From JAJPKK01 sp963802745 (GTDB lineage: Bacteria > Pseudomonadota > Alphaproteobacteria > Rhizobiales > Xanthobacteraceae): a stretch of 64,000 nt of DNA. The stretch covers positions 124,001-188,000 of the forward strand of contig CAWDKL010000049.1 of NCBI GenBank assembly GCA_963802745.1. Direction: 5' to 3'. The notes under the pieces were generated by a model that had not been told where the DNA came from, ran no database searches, and saw nothing but the letters and a program-made list of their open reading frames with translations. Of the stretch, positions 9,846-18,657 are shown piece after piece (within the stretch, counting starts at the first letter, position 1; each line of letters begins with the position of its first letter). A program made the position numbers and the translations under genes.

Positions 9846-10696
9846 GACGCTCTTTTCGCCTCGTTATTCTTGCCTTCGCTGGTTGCGTTTAGGACGCTAA
9901 TGCGCAACCGAAGGACTGATGCCGAATGGGAACCATCCCGGATATGGCTACCATCGCTGGGCGGAAGGCCGCTTGTCGCCTGCCATTGCGGCCCTTTGAG
10001 CCGCACCACCGCCGTGTATATGTTGATGGGGATCGCGATGTCCAGTCACAGCTCGTGCCAGCGCAGGGGCTTTGGGTCGCATTGGCAATTTGGCACCTTA
10101 CAACGTGGACGCGAGACCCTTGCTACAGGCACTTCCGTCGGCGCCGCGGGTCTTGACCGTCGTCGTACTGCGCTAGCGAACGCGTAACGGGTTGCATTTT
10201 ACAATCCCGGTTCACAACCGAACTGCAGCAATTCCATCTCAATATGAACTGAATGGGGTATACGATCTTTAGTAGTGACGCCAAAGACGGGATCGGTGCG
10301 GCAGATCGGCTCAGGTAAAATATTGAGGGTTCTGTCGGCAAGGCGGATTGGGTTCATGGGGAGGATGCTGCTTAGCGAGCGTCTCTTCGATGGTGTTGGC
10401 CGATGCCTGGGCGGATGTCCCGACCTGCGCCGCGACCGCAACTTGGCTGCACATTCGGCTTGGTCGTCGGCCGGCCCGGGCCCGCCTTTGAGCCTGACAT
10501 GCTCGTCGCACAGTGCCGCATTCGCGCGATTCCTGCAGCGGCCGACCTCATAGCCGATCTCGTAGCGCCTGTTGAACTTCCGCACTGCGGGGCATATGAT
10601 ACAAAGATGGGCGGTGCGTCAGGGTTGAAAGCGAAACCGTCGCACCCGCGCCGCAACCGTCCAGCGCGTATCGGCGAACATTGGCTCACGGCCATA
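9846..10696. other. Divergent intergenic region, 851 bp
   Basis: The stretch lies between the start of the kinase gene (minus) and the start of the TPR gene (plus), so it must hold both promoters. The reading frame of the TPR gene stays open upstream to 10403, but the part before 10697 reads like random GC-rich sequence. No RNA gene or repeat was seen. Confidence 0.5.
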
Positions 10697-13441
10697 ATGC
10701 CCACGATCCCCATTATCACTGCAATCGATTGGCGACGGTATCGCCGGTCAGTCTTCGCCCTCGGCCTCGTTGCTCTCACCGGGTCCGGCTGCTCCAAGCA
10801 AGAAGCCCGCGAGGACAAGGCCGAGTATTTGTCGCGCGCAAACGATTACTTTGCCGCCGAGCAATACGAAAAGGCGGAAGCCGAATACCGCAATGTGCTC
10901 CGCATTGATCCGGCCCACCCCGCGGCGCTGCGCCAACTGGGAATCCTCTATCACGGTCAGGGCCAGTTGCTGCGGGCGCTTGCTCTGCTGAAGAGATCGG
11001 CGGAACTGGAGCCGGAAAACGTTGAGGTCCGGCTCAGGCTGGCGCAGACTTACCTGTCTCTCGGAGGCCTAAAAGAAGGGCGGGAGGCGGCGCAGGCGGT
11101 CCTCGATCGCCAGCCCGGAAACGGAGAGGCGCTGGTGACACTGGCCGACACTGCCGTGACGCCGCAAGACATCGAGGCTACGCTGGCGGTCATTGAGAAG
11201 CTCCGCCAGCAGGATCGCGATCGACCTGGATACCATCTAGCGATGGGCCAGCTCAAGTTGCGGCAACAGGACCAGGCGGGGGCGGAAACCGAATTCAAGC
11301 TAGCGGCGGCGTTGGAGCCGCAGTCGAGCGCTGTTAATTTCGCGTTCGGGAACCTCTATTGGAATCGGAACGATCTCAAGGCCGCCGATGCGGCGTTCCG
11401 CAAAGCCGCCGATGTTGCGCCGCTGCAATCCATTTTTCGGATGAAATATGTGGATTTCAAGATCCAGACCGGCGCCGTCGCCGAGGTCACGGAAATGCTC
11501 GAAAACATCAGCCGGCAAGCCCCGGATTACCTGCCGCCACGCGTCTATCTGATGAAGCTTGCCTGCGCGGAACGCCTCACCGACGATTGCGCCACGCGCG
11601 CTAACGCCATTTTGGCCCAGGACCCGGAAAGCTTCGACGCGCTGTTCGTGCGTGGCAATCTCAGTCTGGCCGCAGGGGACGCCGCCAAGGCGGTTCGAGA
11701 ATTTGAGCAGCTCAACCGCCTTTATGATCGCAATCCGCAAGCCAGATACCGCCTGGCCGTGGCCTATCTCGCCAATGGACAGATGGACGCCGCCGTCAAC
11801 AGCCTGAATACAGCCCTCGCCCTCAATCCGCAGTTGGAAGCGGCAACCGTGCTGCTGGCCGAATTGCGGCTCAAAAAGGGTCAGTACGCGGCCGCAGTCG
11901 ACTTGCTGACCCGGATGATCGACGAACGGCCGCAACTCGATACGCCATACCTGCTGCTTGCAAACGCCTATTTGGCCGAGCAAAACCGCGATCAGGCGTT
12001 GGAGGTCCTCCGTCGGATGGCGGAGCTGTTCCCCAAGGACCCTCGGCCTTCTTATCTCGTCGGTACACTCCTGCTTCAGCAAGGCAAGCAACCCGAGGCC
12101 CGCACGGCCTTTGCGAAGTCCCTGGTGGCTTCGGCGGATTATCTGCCCGCCGTGGAAGGGCTTGCGGATCTGGATATTGCCGAGAAGCGGTATGCGGACG
12201 CCCTGGCTCGGATACAGCCTTACATCGATAAAGCCGCCAAGCTCACACAGCCATGGATTGTCAGAGCGAAAATCTACTTTGCGCAGCGGGACTTTGCGCA
12301 TGCGGAGGCCGACCTGTTGAAGGCCATCGAGATTGATCCCAAATCGCAGGCGGGCGTCTCGTCATTGGCCCAGCTCTACACGGCCTGGAGCAAGCCCGAA
12401 CAGGCGGTCGAAACACTCACGGCCTTCGTCAAGGACAACAATGATGTGCCCACCCTGATGCAGCTTGCATTGATCCAGGATAGCCTGAAGCACGTCGATG
12501 CAGTCCGCGCCACTTATGAAAAGCTGCTCGCCGTGGATCCGAAATATTTCCCCGCGCTGAACAACCTCGCCGTGCTGGAAAGCGACGCGGGCCAGCTCGA
12601 ATCCGCTTACGACCTGGCGAGAAGGGCGCGAGAGGTGGTCCCGCAGGAACCGCATACGGCCGATACGCTTGGCTGGATTTTTTTCAAAAAGGCCGACTAC
12701 GGCAACGCATTGCGATTTCTTCAAGAAAGCGCCGCTGCGCTGCCGTCGGATGCGGGCATCCAGTTCCATCTCGGGATGGCGCATTACATGCTGGGGCAGG
12801 AAGCGGCGGCCCGTCAGGCGCTGCAAAAGTCGGTTGATGCCACCACCGAATTTTCCGGGCGCAGCGAGGCGCGCCGTCGGCTTGCCGTGCTGGCGGTCAA
12901 CCCGCGTACCGCGGATGCGGCGGCCCGGACGACGCTCGATGCTCAATTGCGTGACATGCCGAACGATCCGGTGGCGTTGCTGCGGCTCGGCGATATCCTG
13001 CAGCGCGACGGTGCCATCGAGGAAGCCGCGAAAACTTATGAAAAGGCGGTCGGCGTCAATCCGCAATTTGCCCCCGCGACCCGGCGCCTCGCCCTCATCA
13101 ACGGCCGGCGTCTGGTCGATGACCAGAAAGCCTTCGAGGTGGCGACCAAGGCGCGGCAGGCGTACCCCGACGATCCCGAATTGGCGAAGGCGCTCGGAAT
13201 TCTCAGCTACCGACGCGGCCGTTATCTGCAATCCAGCGAGTTGCTGCAGGCGGACGCCGCCCGCCGCGGCGACGATGCGGAACTTCAATTCTACCTCGGA
13301 ATGTCGTACTACCAGCTCAAGCGGTGGAGTGAAACCAAAACCGCGCTGACGCGCGCCCTGAGCGCCGATCTTCCGTCCCAACAGGCGCACGAGGCGCGGC
13401 GCGCGCTGGCGGATTGCTGCCAGCCGGCACAAGTAAAGTGA
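10697..13441 (+). CDS. PEP-CTERM-system TPR protein, PrsT-like
   Basis: A 914-aa protein built almost wholly of tetratricopeptide repeats (about 20 helix pairs, e.g. YEKAEAEYRNVLRIDPAHP). It resembles PrsT, the TPR partner of exosortase/EPS loci. The start at 10697 gives a basic n-region (WRRYRR), a hydrophobic core and a cysteine in LTGSGCSK, a loose lipobox (Gly rather than Leu at -3), so membrane anchoring is likely but not certain. Upstream ATGs at 10403 and 10606 would bury the signal. Its job is presumably scaffolding of polysaccharide or sorted-protein export. It converges on the exosortase genes. Confidence 0.82.
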   Translation: MPTIPIITAIDWRRYRRSVFALGLVALTGSGCSKQEAREDKAEYLSRANDYFAAEQYEKAEAEYRNVLRIDPAHPAALRQLGILYHGQGQLLRALALLKRSAELEPENVEVRLRLAQTYLSLGGLKEGREAAQAVLDRQPGNGEALVTLADTAVTPQDIEATLAVIEKLRQQDRDRPGYHLAMGQLKLRQQDQAGAETEFKLAAALEPQSSAVNFAFGNLYWNRNDLKAADAAFRKAADVAPLQSIFRMKYVDFKIQTGAVAEVTEMLENISRQAPDYLPPRVYLMKLACAERLTDDCATRANAILAQDPESFDALFVRGNLSLAAGDAAKAVREFEQLNRLYDRNPQARYRLAVAYLANGQMDAAVNSLNTALALNPQLEAATVLLAELRLKKGQYAAAVDLLTRMIDERPQLDTPYLLLANAYLAEQNRDQALEVLRRMAELFPKDPRPSYLVGTLLLQQGKQPEARTAFAKSLVASADYLPAVEGLADLDIAEKRYADALARIQPYIDKAAKLTQPWIVRAKIYFAQRDFAHAEADLLKAIEIDPKSQAGVSSLAQLYTAWSKPEQAVETLTAFVKDNNDVPTLMQLALIQDSLKHVDAVRATYEKLLAVDPKYFPALNNLAVLESDAGQLESAYDLARRAREVVPQEPHTADTLGWIFFKKADYGNALRFLQESAAALPSDAGIQFHLGMAHYMLGQEAAARQALQKSVDATTEFSGRSEARRRLAVLAVNPRTADAAARTTLDAQLRDMPNDPVALLRLGDILQRDGAIEEAAKTYEKAVGVNPQFAPATRRLALINGRRLVDDQKAFEVATKARQAYPDDPELAKALGILSYRRGRYLQSSELLQADAARRGDDAELQFYLGMSYYQLKRWSETKTALTRALSADLPSQQAHEARRALADCCQPAQVK

Positions 13442-13537
13442 GTCCACGGGGCGGTTGAGGTCCCAACGTTAGCGTGGGGCAATGCCCGCAAAGGTGGGCG
13501 ACGCCCGCAGCGCGGAAGGCCGGGCAAGCAGCGAACC

Positions 13538-14005
13538 CTACCCCAATTCGCTCCACGGCAATCGTCTGGCGTTGCAACCCGGTGCCGCGATGACGGCGAA
13601 AACCGGCGTGATCTCTCCACCGGAGCCGAGAGCGCGCAGAAACTTGGACCACAGACGATAAAACGCGGTGGTCCAGATCGGCTGCTCGGGGTAGATGCGG
13701 CCGCGAAACACGATGAAGACGTCATCCGTGGCGGCGGCTAGATTATTTATGGTATCTCGATGCGACCCGTATGCTGTAGGAACGCCCACCAGCATGCGGC
13801 AATCCGGCGTCGTCGCGACGGCGAGCGGCATTCCGACGGTATCTCTTTCGGCAACGTAGAAACGATGGCGAATCAAAAATTCGGCGGCCCGATCCTTGGC
13901 CTCGGTTCCATCTCGCGGATCTGAGGTCACCTTCCACGCCAGCGTCAGCGGAAGCAACAGCAGCACGAACCACTTAAGGGCGGGCGAACAGTTCACGCCT
14001 GACAC
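13538..14005 (-). CDS. Unrecognised membrane-anchored protein, exosortase neighbour
   Basis: A 155-aa protein with one N-terminal hydrophobic segment (WFVLLLLPLTLAW, about residues 12-24) and a soluble, probably periplasmic remainder. I do not recognise the family, and it lacks the features of EpsI. Its start overlaps the end of the exosortase gene by 32 bp, so the two are translated from one message. Small single-pass proteins coupled to exosortases often act as accessories; that role is inferred from position only. The C-terminal region contains TDDVFIVFRGRIYPEQPIWT, predicted as strands with an aromatic stretch. Confidence 0.7.
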   Translation of the reverse strand: MSGVNCSPALKWFVLLLLPLTLAWKVTSDPRDGTEAKDRAAEFLIRHRFYVAERDTVGMPLAVATTPDCRMLVGVPTAYGSHRDTINNLAAATDDVFIVFRGRIYPEQPIWTTAFYRLWSKFLRALGSGGEITPVFAVIAAPGCNARRLPWSELG

Positions 14006-14834
14006 CCAGTACGCAAAACCCGATGGTAAGAACCAGCATGATGGTGTTCGCCGCTATGTCGCCCTGCGGATTGTGGATCGCGTGATAATACTCCTGACCG
14101 CACCCCATCAAGCAGATGCGCACAACATTCACCGCGATCACCGACCCGCAGGCGGCAAGACAGAACAGCAAATCCCTGCGCGACGGGGTGTGTGCGACGA
14201 ACCGGCTGATGCCGATCCAGCAGAGGAATGCGACCGACACATTTTTGAGCGATGAGCAATCGGGAAACACCACCATGTTTGCGGAGCCATCGGCCATCCG
14301 GACCATGTTGCCGACCCGCTCGGTCCCCAATAGCCACGACACCATGGCGGCATCGGTCGCTAAAATGGGCTCGGAAAAAAAGTGAAACAATATCGGCGAC
14401 CACAGCATGGGCACGGTCACCGCCAGCAGGATCACGGCGCCGCGGCCGCGGGCCGAACCGCCATGCCCCAACAGGAGGATGTAAAAGCTCAATCCGGTCA
14501 CCGCCAGCCAGCTTGCGGGGGAGACCGGCAGCGCGACCAGTAACAGGAAAACCGCGGCCACCGCGAAATCGGGGGCACGGATCAACTCCGTCCTGTTGTC
14601 GCGCAACAGCAGCGTCACGCCGGCAAAGCAGGCGAACAGCACGATGACGCTGATATTGGCAAACCCGCCGATCCAATCGCCGGAACGCGCCGATTGGATG
14701 ATGCCACCCGCCAGCCCGTTGGCGCAGCCGAGGATATAAAGGCCGGCGAAAAAGTCGCCGCGCGACATTGACCGCCGGAATGCAGAGACTGCGTCATACC
14801 GTATCGTTGCAAATTCCGCCAGGCTCGCAGACAT
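13974..14834 (-). CDS. Exosortase family membrane transpeptidase
   Basis: A polytopic membrane protein of 286 aa with about eight hydrophobic segments. It carries the exosortase signature triad: Cys193 in FPDCSSLKNVSVAFLCW (family usually CSG), Arg239 in NVVRICLMG and His251/His254 in YYHAIHNPQG. Exosortases cut C-terminal tripartite sorting tails at the outer face of the inner membrane. The CSS in place of CSG and the short length place it outside the best-known EpsH type; I cannot name the subclass. Its presumed substrate is encoded 9 bp upstream, and an overlapping partner lies downstream. Confidence 0.85.
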   Translation of the reverse strand: MSASLAEFATIRYDAVSAFRRSMSRGDFFAGLYILGCANGLAGGIIQSARSGDWIGGFANISVIVLFACFAGVTLLLRDNRTELIRAPDFAVAAVFLLLVALPVSPASWLAVTGLSFYILLLGHGGSARGRGAVILLAVTVPMLWSPILFHFFSEPILATDAAMVSWLLGTERVGNMVRMADGSANMVVFPDCSSLKNVSVAFLCWIGISRFVAHTPSRRDLLFCLAACGSVIAVNVVRICLMGCGQEYYHAIHNPQGDIAANTIMLVLTIGFCVLGVRRELFARP

Positions 14835-14843
14835 AGGCCTGCA

Positions 14844-15494
14844 TCACCGCCGAAACAAACATACCGACGGCACCGCCAGTACGTTTTCCAAAAACCATTT
14901 GGCAGGAAGCGACCAACTATCCGTCAGGCGACGCCGATACCAGCCAAATAGTCCGAGGAGAGCCAAAGCCAAGCCGGGCAAGCCAGCGCCCGCGGTCGGT
15001 CCCGGAACGCCACATTCTTCGACCTGCGTACGCCGCGCATTATCGGCCACAAAGCCTTTATAGTTACCAGGGGTGCTGTAGTAAATATTGGTGAAATTGC
15101 CGCTGCCAGTATTGTGTTGGCTGGCGCCGGACCATGTCCCCACCTGGTTGGTCCCGTAGACGGCCCACTTGTCGGACGTCTTCCCGTTACCACTCGCGCC
15201 GCCGAACGAAGGAACATTGCCGTCCGAACCACGACTTGTTCCAAGAGAACTCGGTATCGCTATCTGGCCGAAGTCACTGCCGGTAATTCCTGCATTCGTT
15301 TGGTTGCTCACGAAACTGGCGGATGCGTATCCCTGGATACCACTCGGATGCTGTGCAAACCATTGCGCCGTCAGATTATCCGCAAGACAGGAACCAGGCA
15401 GGGCAATACTTCCGGCCGCCAACGCTGCCGCGCCGGCCATGATGGCACGCCGTCCAGAGTTACGATCGTGCCTCTGCCTATAATACCTCATCAT
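14844..15494 (-). CDS. Secreted exosortase substrate with VPGP-type sorting tail
   Basis: A 216-aa protein. The start is set at the double ATG 15494/15491. The signal sequence has an RR-containing n-region and the core AIMAGAAALAAGSIALPG. The middle is Ser/Gly/Asn/Thr-rich, as in surface proteins. The C-terminal tail is VPGPTAGAGLPGLALALLGL followed by a YRRR stop: motif, hydrophobic segment, arginine cluster, the layout of PEP-CTERM signals but with VPGP instead of PEP. Unusually, about 27 residues continue after YRRR (LTDSW...CLFRR), while the neighbouring +1 frame stops within a few codons. That could be a late frameshift or a real extension. Confidence 0.78.
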   Translation of the reverse strand: MMRYYRQRHDRNSGRRAIMAGAAALAAGSIALPGSCLADNLTAQWFAQHPSGIQGYASASFVSNQTNAGITGSDFGQIAIPSSLGTSRGSDGNVPSFGGASGNGKTSDKWAVYGTNQVGTWSGASQHNTGSGNFTNIYYSTPGNYKGFVADNARRTQVEECGVPGPTAGAGLPGLALALLGLFGWYRRRLTDSWSLPAKWFLENVLAVPSVCLFRR

Positions 15495-15858
15495 AGCCCA
15501 CCCATCGCCAGATGCAGTGCACAACCTCTCGTACACCGTACGATTATGCCTGATCCCGTAGCAACCAAAATCTAGTTTAGATTTACAAACGAGCGTATTC
15601 GTTACGCGTCATCGACGAGCCTGTCAAGCTTTCGGCGCTACGGGTTGCTAGGCTACGGGATTCACACATCTTTAGGTCCGGCCAAGCCGGAAACAGAACA
15701 AGTGCTTGTTTCTCAAGGCTTTTTGCATTCGAGTGCCACGATTGGGTCTTTTCTGTAAGCTATTGAAAACATTCGCTTTTTTGAGATGTGCGAGTCCCGC
15801 AGGTTGCTAGGGGAGCGTGCGGGGTAGCGGCCCTCCAACGGCAAACGGCGAAAGGCCG
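15495..15858. other. Intergenic about 360 bp, lower GC
   Basis: The stretch separates the sorting locus from the ABC importer. It is locally AT-rich (15560-15790), consistent with the promoter of the substrate gene. No gene, RNA or clear terminator was recognised. Confidence 0.45.
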
Positions 15859-16704
15859 CTACTCCCGGTTCCTCCCGGCAATCTCGGCCTGCCACGGCGC
15901 GACCCGGCGCTCGATCAGCCCGATCAGGGCATTGAGCCCGATCGCCATCACCATCAGCACGACGATCGGCACGAACATCGTCGCGGTGTCGAAATTATTG
16001 GCCGCGTTGATGATGATGGCGCCGAGCCCGGAGATGCTGGTAAAAAATTCCGCGATCACCATGGCGACAACGGCACGACCGACCGCCAGCCGGATGCCGG
16101 CCATGATGTAGGGCAGCGTCGCGGGCAAGATGATCCGGCGCAGGATGACGGCGTTGGGCGCCACAAAGGATTTGCCCACTTCGATCAGGCTTTTCGGTAC
16201 CGCGGTGACACCAAGCCAGGTGTTGATGCAGATCGGAAATACCGACATCAGGAACACCACCGCGGCTTTCACCGCGAAGCCGAGTCCAAGCCACAGCACC
16301 AGCAGCGGCACCAAGGCGACGAGCGGCATGGCGTAGCCCGCCGTCACATAGATGCCGAGGGCTGCCTCGGCGACCCGGTAGCGGCCGATGATGAGGCCGA
16401 GCGGCACGCCGAGCAGGATGGCAAGGGCATAACCCATCGCGAATGGCTGCAGGCTTTCGCCCATCGCAGCGCCGAGCTTGCCAGAGCGGGCGAGGTTGAC
16501 GAAGGCTACCGCGATCGCGCTCGGATAGGAGCCGAACACCGGATTGATGTCGCGCCCGAACCACTCCCACACCGCGAGCAGCGTCGCGACCGACGCCGCG
16601 GTAATGACCCAGTCCGGCACGCGCGTGCGCCGTCCGGCGGACGCACCGTCGGCATCGTCCGTCTCGGTCGCCCGCTCGCTATTGCTATCCGCGATTTGCG
16701 CCAT
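15859..16704 (-). CDS. ABC importer permease, NitT/TauT (SsuC-like) family
   Basis: A 281-aa inner-membrane permease with about six membrane segments and the family EAA loop (YIMAGIRLAVGRAVVAMVIAE). It belongs to the group importing nitrate, taurine, alkanesulfonates, riboflavin or pyrimidine precursors. The ATPase gene sits 15 bp upstream. No periplasmic binding protein is encoded beside it, so the substrate cannot be guessed. The N-terminal 30 residues are acidic and charged (ATETDDADGAS), common in this family. Confidence 0.88.
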   Translation of the reverse strand: MAQIADSNSERATETDDADGASAGRRTRVPDWVITAASVATLLAVWEWFGRDINPVFGSYPSAIAVAFVNLARSGKLGAAMGESLQPFAMGYALAILLGVPLGLIIGRYRVAEAALGIYVTAGYAMPLVALVPLLVLWLGLGFAVKAAVVFLMSVFPICINTWLGVTAVPKSLIEVGKSFVAPNAVILRRIILPATLPYIMAGIRLAVGRAVVAMVIAEFFTSISGLGAIIINAANNFDTATMFVPIVVLMVMAIGLNALIGLIERRVAPWQAEIAGRNRE

Positions 16705-16719
16705 GAGACTGTCTTCGGA

Positions 16720-17583
16720 TCAGTGCATGGCTGCCGGCATCGTCGGCGCTGCATCATCCGGCGCGCCGTGCAGCGCCTTCCACACATGATAGCGCGTATC
16801 CGCGAACGCCGTGGTGCCGCGTGCGACGCCGAGATCGCCGCGCGGCCGCGGCAGCGGCACGGCAAGGATTTCCTGCACCTTTCCCTCGCGCATGATCACG
16901 ATGCGGTCGGCGATCAGCACGGCCTCATCGAGATCGTGGGTGACGAACAGTATCGTCTTGCGAGTGCGGGCGTGGATCGCGAGCAGTTCCTCCTGCATGG
17001 TCTCCCGCGTCTGCGCATCGAGCGCGCCGAAGGGTTCGTCCATCAAGAGCACCTTCGGATCGATCGCCAGCGCCCGGGCGATGCCGACCCGCTGCTGCAT
17101 GCCGCCCGACAGTTGATGCGGGCGGCGGTCGCGCGATTGCGTCAGGCCGACGAGATCGAGATATTTTTCCGCGGTATCGCGCAGCACCTGTCCGCGCGCG
17201 CCCTTCATTTCGAGCCCGAACATCACGTTCTGCATGGCGGTGAGCCACGGCAGCAGTTCGGCATGCTGGAACACCATGCCGCGATCGTGGCCACAGCCCT
17301 TCACCTCGCGCCCATCCACCGTGACGCGTCCGGCGGTCGCGGTTTCAAGCCCCATGGCGACGCGCAGGGCCGTGGTCTTGCCGCAGCCCGACGGACCGAT
17401 GAGGGCGACGATTTCGCCGTCGCGCACCGTGAAACTCACTCGCGACAGCGCTTGCACGGTCTGCGTGGCGTGGCCGACGCGCATGCTGAAGCGCTTGGAT
17501 ACGTCGATCAGGCTGACCTCGCCCACCGGCTCCTCCGCGGGTTGCTGCAGACCACCGCCATCGCGCCGCAACGCGACCGGCAC
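16720..17583 (-). CDS. ABC importer ATP-binding protein, NitT/TauT family
   Basis: A 287-aa ABC ATPase with Walker A GPSGCGKTT, Q-loop VFQHAELLPW, signature LSGGMQQRVGIARALAIDP, Walker B VLLMDEPFGALD and the switch histidine in FVTHDLDEAV. It powers the permease encoded 15 bp downstream. The first 20 residues before VSLIDVSKRF are less conserved, so the true start could be slightly internal. No binding-protein gene is adjacent, which is unusual for an importer operon; it may be elsewhere in the genome. Confidence 0.9.
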   Translation of the reverse strand: MPVALRRDGGGLQQPAEEPVGEVSLIDVSKRFSMRVGHATQTVQALSRVSFTVRDGEIVALIGPSGCGKTTALRVAMGLETATAGRVTVDGREVKGCGHDRGMVFQHAELLPWLTAMQNVMFGLEMKGARGQVLRDTAEKYLDLVGLTQSRDRRPHQLSGGMQQRVGIARALAIDPKVLLMDEPFGALDAQTRETMQEELLAIHARTRKTILFVTHDLDEAVLIADRIVIMREGKVQEILAVPLPRPRGDLGVARGTTAFADTRYHVWKALHGAPDDAAPTMPAAMH

Positions 17584-17858
17584 CTGGATTTATCGGTGTT
17601 CGGGCATCGGCCGCAAGCCGGAGGGTCGAATGGCGAGTCGGCGCCAACCTCATGCTTTTTTTCCCGCGCGATGGCGTGCTAAGAGCGTTGCCATGAGCGT
17701 AACCGGGAAAGCCCCGGCGGATCACCGGCCCAAGGCCTCATATCCGTGCGCTCGCGGCTTGGTCGCGTGCGAATAGGGCGCACCAATGCGGCGAGGCCCG
17801 GCGCTTGGCATCAGGCTTCGGCACGTGCGCCTGGGCGACACAACATGGGAGGAGTTCG

Positions 17859-18587
17859 ATGAAGGGTTTTTACCGCGATGCGCGCACCGGCGCCGCGATG
17901 CTGTTCGCCGTCAGCCTGTCGGGGGCGGCGTTCGCGGCCGATGCCGTGCCCGACCTGCAGGGCATCTACTGGGCAACTGAATACCATCCAAAGATCGTGC
18001 TGGTGGGCGGCGGCGAGCTGCCGTTCACGCCCGAGGGCAAGGCCGCCTATGAAAAGAACATCGCCGGCCTCAAGGACGGTTCGATCGTCAACAATGCCCG
18101 CCGGTTCTGCGTGCCCGATGGGCTGCCGCGCCTGCTGGCCAATCCGTATCCGTTCGAGATCGTTTACGGGCCGCCCGGCCAGACCACGATCCTTTACGAA
18201 CTGAGCCACCTGGTGCGCCCGATCGCCATGGACAAGCCGATGCCGGGCGAGGAGGAGCTCACGACCTGGCCGTTCTATAACGGCCACTCGGTCGGCCATT
18301 TCGAGGGCGATACGCTCGTGGTCGAAACCGCCGGCTTCAACGAAAAAACCTTCCTGGACGCGACCGGCGCACCGCATACCGACGAACTGCGCACGCTCGA
18401 ACGCATCCGCAAGATCAGCCCGACCGAGCTGGAGGACGTGGTCACGATCCACGATCCGCAATACTATACACGCGATTGGCAGACGCGGTTCGTCTACAAG
18501 CTGCGCAACGACATCCGCATCGAGGACTATAACTGCGGCGAGCCGCACCGCGATCTGTCGTCGGTGGCCGGCGTGCGGCGCCGCTGA
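17859..18587 (+). CDS. Secreted protein of unknown function, paralogue of the next gene
   Basis: A 242-aa exported protein. The start at 17859 has a good GGAGG site eight bases upstream; the signal peptide ends near AAFAADAVPD. It belongs to a widespread uncharacterised family seen in Acidobacteria and Proteobacteria, with GHSVGHFEGDTLVVETAGF and a following PHTDELRTLERI block. The next gene carries the same blocks (GHYENGELVVNTIG, PHTEKEHVVERF), so the two arose by duplication. A Cys in the NARRFCVPDG block is shared in type with the partner's ARCYPGG. Function is unknown; it probably acts in the periplasm. Confidence 0.75.
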   Translation: MKGFYRDARTGAAMLFAVSLSGAAFAADAVPDLQGIYWATEYHPKIVLVGGGELPFTPEGKAAYEKNIAGLKDGSIVNNARRFCVPDGLPRLLANPYPFEIVYGPPGQTTILYELSHLVRPIAMDKPMPGEEELTTWPFYNGHSVGHFEGDTLVVETAGFNEKTFLDATGAPHTDELRTLERIRKISPTELEDVVTIHDPQYYTRDWQTRFVYKLRNDIRIEDYNCGEPHRDLSSVAGVRRR

Positions 18588-18657
18588 CCGGCCGCTCGGG
18601 TCCGTCGCGTCGCGAATACACCGCGTTCACCAAACCGCCATACCGAAGGGGCCTTCG

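Noticed and set aside
10403..10696. N-terminal extension of the PrsT-like protein
   Set aside because: The open frame upstream of 10697 has no signal or family resemblance and would bury the export signal.
15817..17682. 621-codon open frame on the plus strand across the ABC importer genes
   Set aside because: It is antisense to two clear ABC genes. The product is His/Arg/Asp-rich with no family features, a usual effect of GC-rich codons.
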